DNA of 64,000 bases from NCBI GenBank assembly GCA_029783825.1, contig JAREIK010000715.1, positions 39,578 through 103,577 of the forward strand, written 5' to 3'. How positions within the stretch are numbered: the first letter of the stretch is position 1; the number at the start of each line of letters is the position of its first letter. The position numbers were made by a program, and so were the translations under genes. The DNA is from Sapria himalayana (taxonomy: Eukaryota; Streptophyta; Magnoliopsida; Malpighiales; Rafflesiaceae). Shown here in pieces: positions 61,131-64,000 of the stretch. A model generated the notes under the pieces. That model had not been told where the DNA came from. It saw only the letters and a program-made list of their open reading frames with translations, and ran no database searches.

Positions 61131-62689
61131 AGGAATGAGGAGGAATTTGGAAACAAAAATAGTATCCAAGCATTATATGATGGTGTGTATGGTGATTAAA
61201 GAAGAAATTTGAAAATGACAACGCATAATCGATGAAAGCATCAGAATAAAAATAGTATCCAAGCATCATAATCCACATAATGACAACGAATTATATCACA
61301 AACACATTAAGCATTTATACGTATAAGTTTTTATACATTATCCAAGCATACCGTATGTTGATTAAAGAAGAAATTCAGAAACAAAAATAAATAGAATAAA
61401 ATACTTACTCTTCAATTAAGCAATCCAATGATAATCGATGAACATACCTCAAATCAATAACAAATTAAAACTTAAACCTCGAATGAATTTTTGTTTAATC
61501 GGCATCGAGATATAATGCCGGAATGAGGAGGAATTTGGCTCTGTTAGAGATGCGTCAAGTCGAGAGAGAGAATGTATATTTTATGATAATATTTATATTT
61601 TTAATTATTAAAACATTAAATAAACAATATATATATAAAATAAAAAAATAATTATTAATTTTATTTACAATCAAAATTTTTTTTACAAAATTAATGTGCG
61701 TGAGCAAGGTACAAATGAAAAACAAATACCTTATAATTTTTTATTATAATATTAATTTAACAATAAATATATAAAACAATAAAAAAATATGTTTTGCATT
61801 AAAAAAAATCAAATAGGTACAAAATTAACAAACTTCATATAATAAGACATGAATGAAAAGATGATTTGTCTTCTAGCCATTCGCATAAAAGTTATAAAAT
61901 ACTCTTAATGTTAAAAAAACTATAAAAAATTATATTTTATGGTTATAAATTTTTAAGAATTCATCTTTATTTTTTACAACGATAATATGAAATAACAAAT
62001 TAATGTTTAAAGCAAATTGTAAAAATATTACTCAATTGTTTAATTTTTATAAATTTTAGTAGGATTAAACATATATATATTAATTTATAATTATTATTTT
62101 ATTTTCTTTTAACTTTATTGAAAAATTATATTTTTATTATATTTCAAAATTTTCAAGATTTGTATTATTTATTTTTTTAAAAGTTATCTATAATCATAAA
62201 ATTTTTTTAATACTTATAATAATATTAATATTTACTATCTTACTCATCAATTCATATATTTTGAAAATATTTTCTATTTTATCATACATTGAATTAATTT
62301 ACATTTAAATTAGTATAAATTTTAATGTATGTTAATTTAATTTTTAAATTATCAAAAAATTATTATACTTAATGAATTAATTATTTAATGTTACATTAAT
62401 TTAAATTCTTTAATTTCTTAAATAAAAATTTTAGAAAAATTGTTCGTATAATTTTTTAAAAAATTAATGCATCATAAAAATAGTTATTTTAGTTCTTATT
62501 AATATAATCCTTTTTTGTATTTTTATATATTTTAATTTAATTATTTATAATATCAATTTTTTTATTTTATGAGGAGAATGTGTGTTTCAAGGATTGCTCA
62601 TCTATAGACTAATAACACAAATTTAATAAACAAAATTAAATAAAATTTTAATACAAATAATAAATAAAAAAAATTATATAATAAATAAT

Positions 62690-63667
62690 GGCTAAGGAAA
62701 TACCATCGCTAAATCCGTAGCTAAATTACAAATTTAATTATCTAGAAAAATTTCATCTCTAAATCCATCACTAATTTATAGATTTTATTAGTTAAGGATA
62801 TTCGCTCTCTAAATCGGTAGCTAAAATATAGATTTTATTACCTAGGGATAGTCTATCTCTAAATCCATCGTTAAATCATGGATTTTATTAACAAGGGAAA
62901 TACATCGTTAAATTCATCGCTAAATCATGGATTATATTAGCAAGGGAAAATCCGTCGCTAAATCTATCATCAATCATGGATTTTATTAGCAAGGAAAAAT
63001 CCGTCGATAAATCCATCGCTAAATCTTAGATTTTATTAGCAAAGGAAAATCCGTCGCTAAATCATGGATTTTATTAGCAAAGAAAAATCCATCACTAAAT
63101 TCGTCACTAAATCATGGATTTTATTAGCAAGAGAAAATCTATCACTAAATCCATCTCTAAACCATAGATTTTATTAGCAAGGAAAATCTATCCTAAATTC
63201 ATGACTAAATCATGGATTTTTTAGCAAGTGAAAATCCAACGCTAAATCCGTTGCTAAATCATGGATTTTATTAGTAAGGAAAAATCCATCGCTAAATTAT
63301 GGATTTTATTAGTGAGGAAAATTCCGTCGTTAATTCATCGTTAAAAATTAGCTAGGAAAAATTCGTCGCTAATTCCGTCACTAATTTCATGCTTTTATTA
63401 GCTAGGTATATTCCATCGCAATATCCGTCACTAAAATCCCCTCTTTTTTTGAGTAGAATTTACGAAAATTTTTCGTCGCTAATCCATCGCAAAATCCTTC
63501 ACTAAAATCCCCGCTTTTTTTTACTAGAATTTTCAAAAAATTTTCTCTCGCTAATCCATCGCTATTTTTTTTCAAAAAAAATCATAAATCCCTTGCTATT
63601 TCCCAGCTAATCTTTTATAATTTAACTAGTGATTGATCCCTAGCTAAATTTTCCTAGCTAAATTGAT
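62690..63667. repeat. CACTA subterminal repeat array (Y end)
   Basis: About sixteen units with CTAAATCATGGATTTTATTA and AGCAAGGGAAAATCCGTCG. The middle units are much more alike than those at 3715-5106, suggesting recent homogenisation or expansion within this copy. Confidence 0.88.
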
Positions 63668-63680
63668 ATTTCTTGTAGTG
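63668..63680. repeat. CACTA terminal inverted repeat
   Basis: ATTTCTTGTAGTG, a perfect family terminus, closing the 12.1-kb element. Followed by GTG. Confidence 0.85.
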
Positions 63681-64000
63681 GTGTTTCTGCTCAAGTGATT
63701 CCCATGCACAAAAAAGTTAGCAAATGCAATGTTCATGCACTACTAAGTTTGAAAGAAAAACAAGTTCTCCTGAATAGAATGCCATAGAAGAAGCTCCTTT
63801 GACAATGATGATGACATGCTCGATTGGTGCCCACAGGACAATGAACTTCTCAGTCCATCTACTTAAAGCCTACTAGGCCACCATCAACTCACTTCCAACC
63901 TCACTTGTTGCAAGTATTTTGATTGTTCCCATGATGTATGTCCCTTTAATCTTTACTTGGCAATCACAATGGGATCCCTGACTGTTTCTCCACGCATTTC
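63681..64000. other. Gene-like flank, unrecognised
   Basis: Composition becomes exon-like. A minus-strand frame reads IKGTYIMGTIKILATSEVGS, then after stops WTEKFIVLWAPIEHVIIIVK and SSMAFYSGELVFLSNLVVHE. It could be a decayed coding piece in the sequence into which the CACTA element inserted. I do not recognise it. The window ends here. Confidence 0.35.

Larger units (their letters stand above)
58480..62690 (-). repeat. Direct repeat of window positions 1-3714 (CACTA Y-end interior)
   Basis: Homology to the first element starts at or before window base 1 and continues to the terminus. Most positions agree by eye. Differences are concentrated in microsatellites: the pentamer array is 3.5 times longer here, the (TA) run much shorter, and the 80-bp tandem has one unit fewer. 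A short insertion with GAGGAGGAATGAGGAGGAAT occurs near 61125. No coding region. Confidence 0.85.
51537..63680 (-). mobile_element. 12.1-kb CACTA (En/Spm) element with TNP2 relic
   Basis: Left (3', X) end: a degenerate terminus at 51537 (GAATACAAAGAAAA for CACTACAAGAAAA), then subterminal repeats and a triplet island, all matching 17880-19571 inverted. Right (5', Y) end: a good TTTCTTGTAGTG terminus at 63669-63680 preceded by about 1 kb of subterminal repeats. The transposase lies on the minus strand at 53070-55529. The 3-base flanks are TTG and GTG, a near match to the 3-bp duplication expected of CACTA elements. The right 5.2 kb is a direct repeat of 1-5119. The broken left terminus and decayed TNP2 indicate it can no longer move on its own. 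Confidence 0.78.

Overview
This is a repeat-rich, AT-rich stretch of a flowering-plant nuclear genome. The evidence is the set of plant transposon families present (CACTA/En-Spm, hAT with a BED finger, Ty1/copia, and a LINE with zf-RVT and RNase H) and the broken pieces of plant nuclear genes. I cannot tell monocot from dicot. I find no intact host gene, tRNA, rRNA or CRISPR array. Nearly every protein-like segment carries stops or frameshifts.

The window is built from nested and neighbouring CACTA elements of one family. They share the terminus CACTACAAGAAA and long subterminal arrays of TAGCTAGGGA / TCCGTCGCTAAA-type repeats. Two kinds of end can be told apart. The 'Y' end has long subterminal arrays; in the element at 51537-63680 it lies on the transposase 5' side. 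The 'X' end has a short subterminal zone, sometimes followed by a GC-rich triplet-repeat island. Layout: 1-5119, right (Y) end of an element that begins before the window; 5120-9468, AT-rich spacer with an old hAT end; 9469-9535, a 67-bp miniature CACTA hairpin; 9538-10060, a degenerate copia RNase H fragment; 10.3-17 kb, captured gene fragments (an unrecognised two-exon piece, a mitochondrial ATP synthase gamma piece, a MED8 piece); 17.0-19.57 kb, two triplet-repeat cassettes and an X end.

From 19578 to 29370 runs a degenerate GATA-type array, interrupted by a 3.3-kb hAT element with a broken transposase. From 29.4 to 34.24 kb there is a copia LTR with a duplicated leader, a probable PI31 (proteasome regulator) fragment and another X end. 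From 34242 to 47491 runs a second array of the same kind in the opposite orientation (TATC on the + strand). It is interrupted by a 5'-truncated LINE with a clear 16-bp target-site duplication. Both arrays contain recurring segments of non-tetranucleotide sequence that resemble each other, so they appear to be one satellite family in two orientations, not independent slippage tracts.

At 47492 a Y end opens another CACTA element holding unrecognised gene-like pieces (50.7-51.4 kb). A 12.1-kb CACTA element (51537-63680, transposase on the minus strand) follows and appears to be nested in it. Its TNP2 transposase is recognisable from N-terminus to C-terminus but is broken by stops and an internal deletion. 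Its right 5.2 kb is a direct repeat of window positions 1-5119, with the same internal microsatellite and 80-bp tandem repeat, strongly expanded or contracted between the two copies.

The genes do not work together as a pathway. The biology here is transposon biology: gene-fragment capture, nested insertion, and satellite growth next to transposon ends. All homology calls were made by reading translations and motifs; no database search was run.
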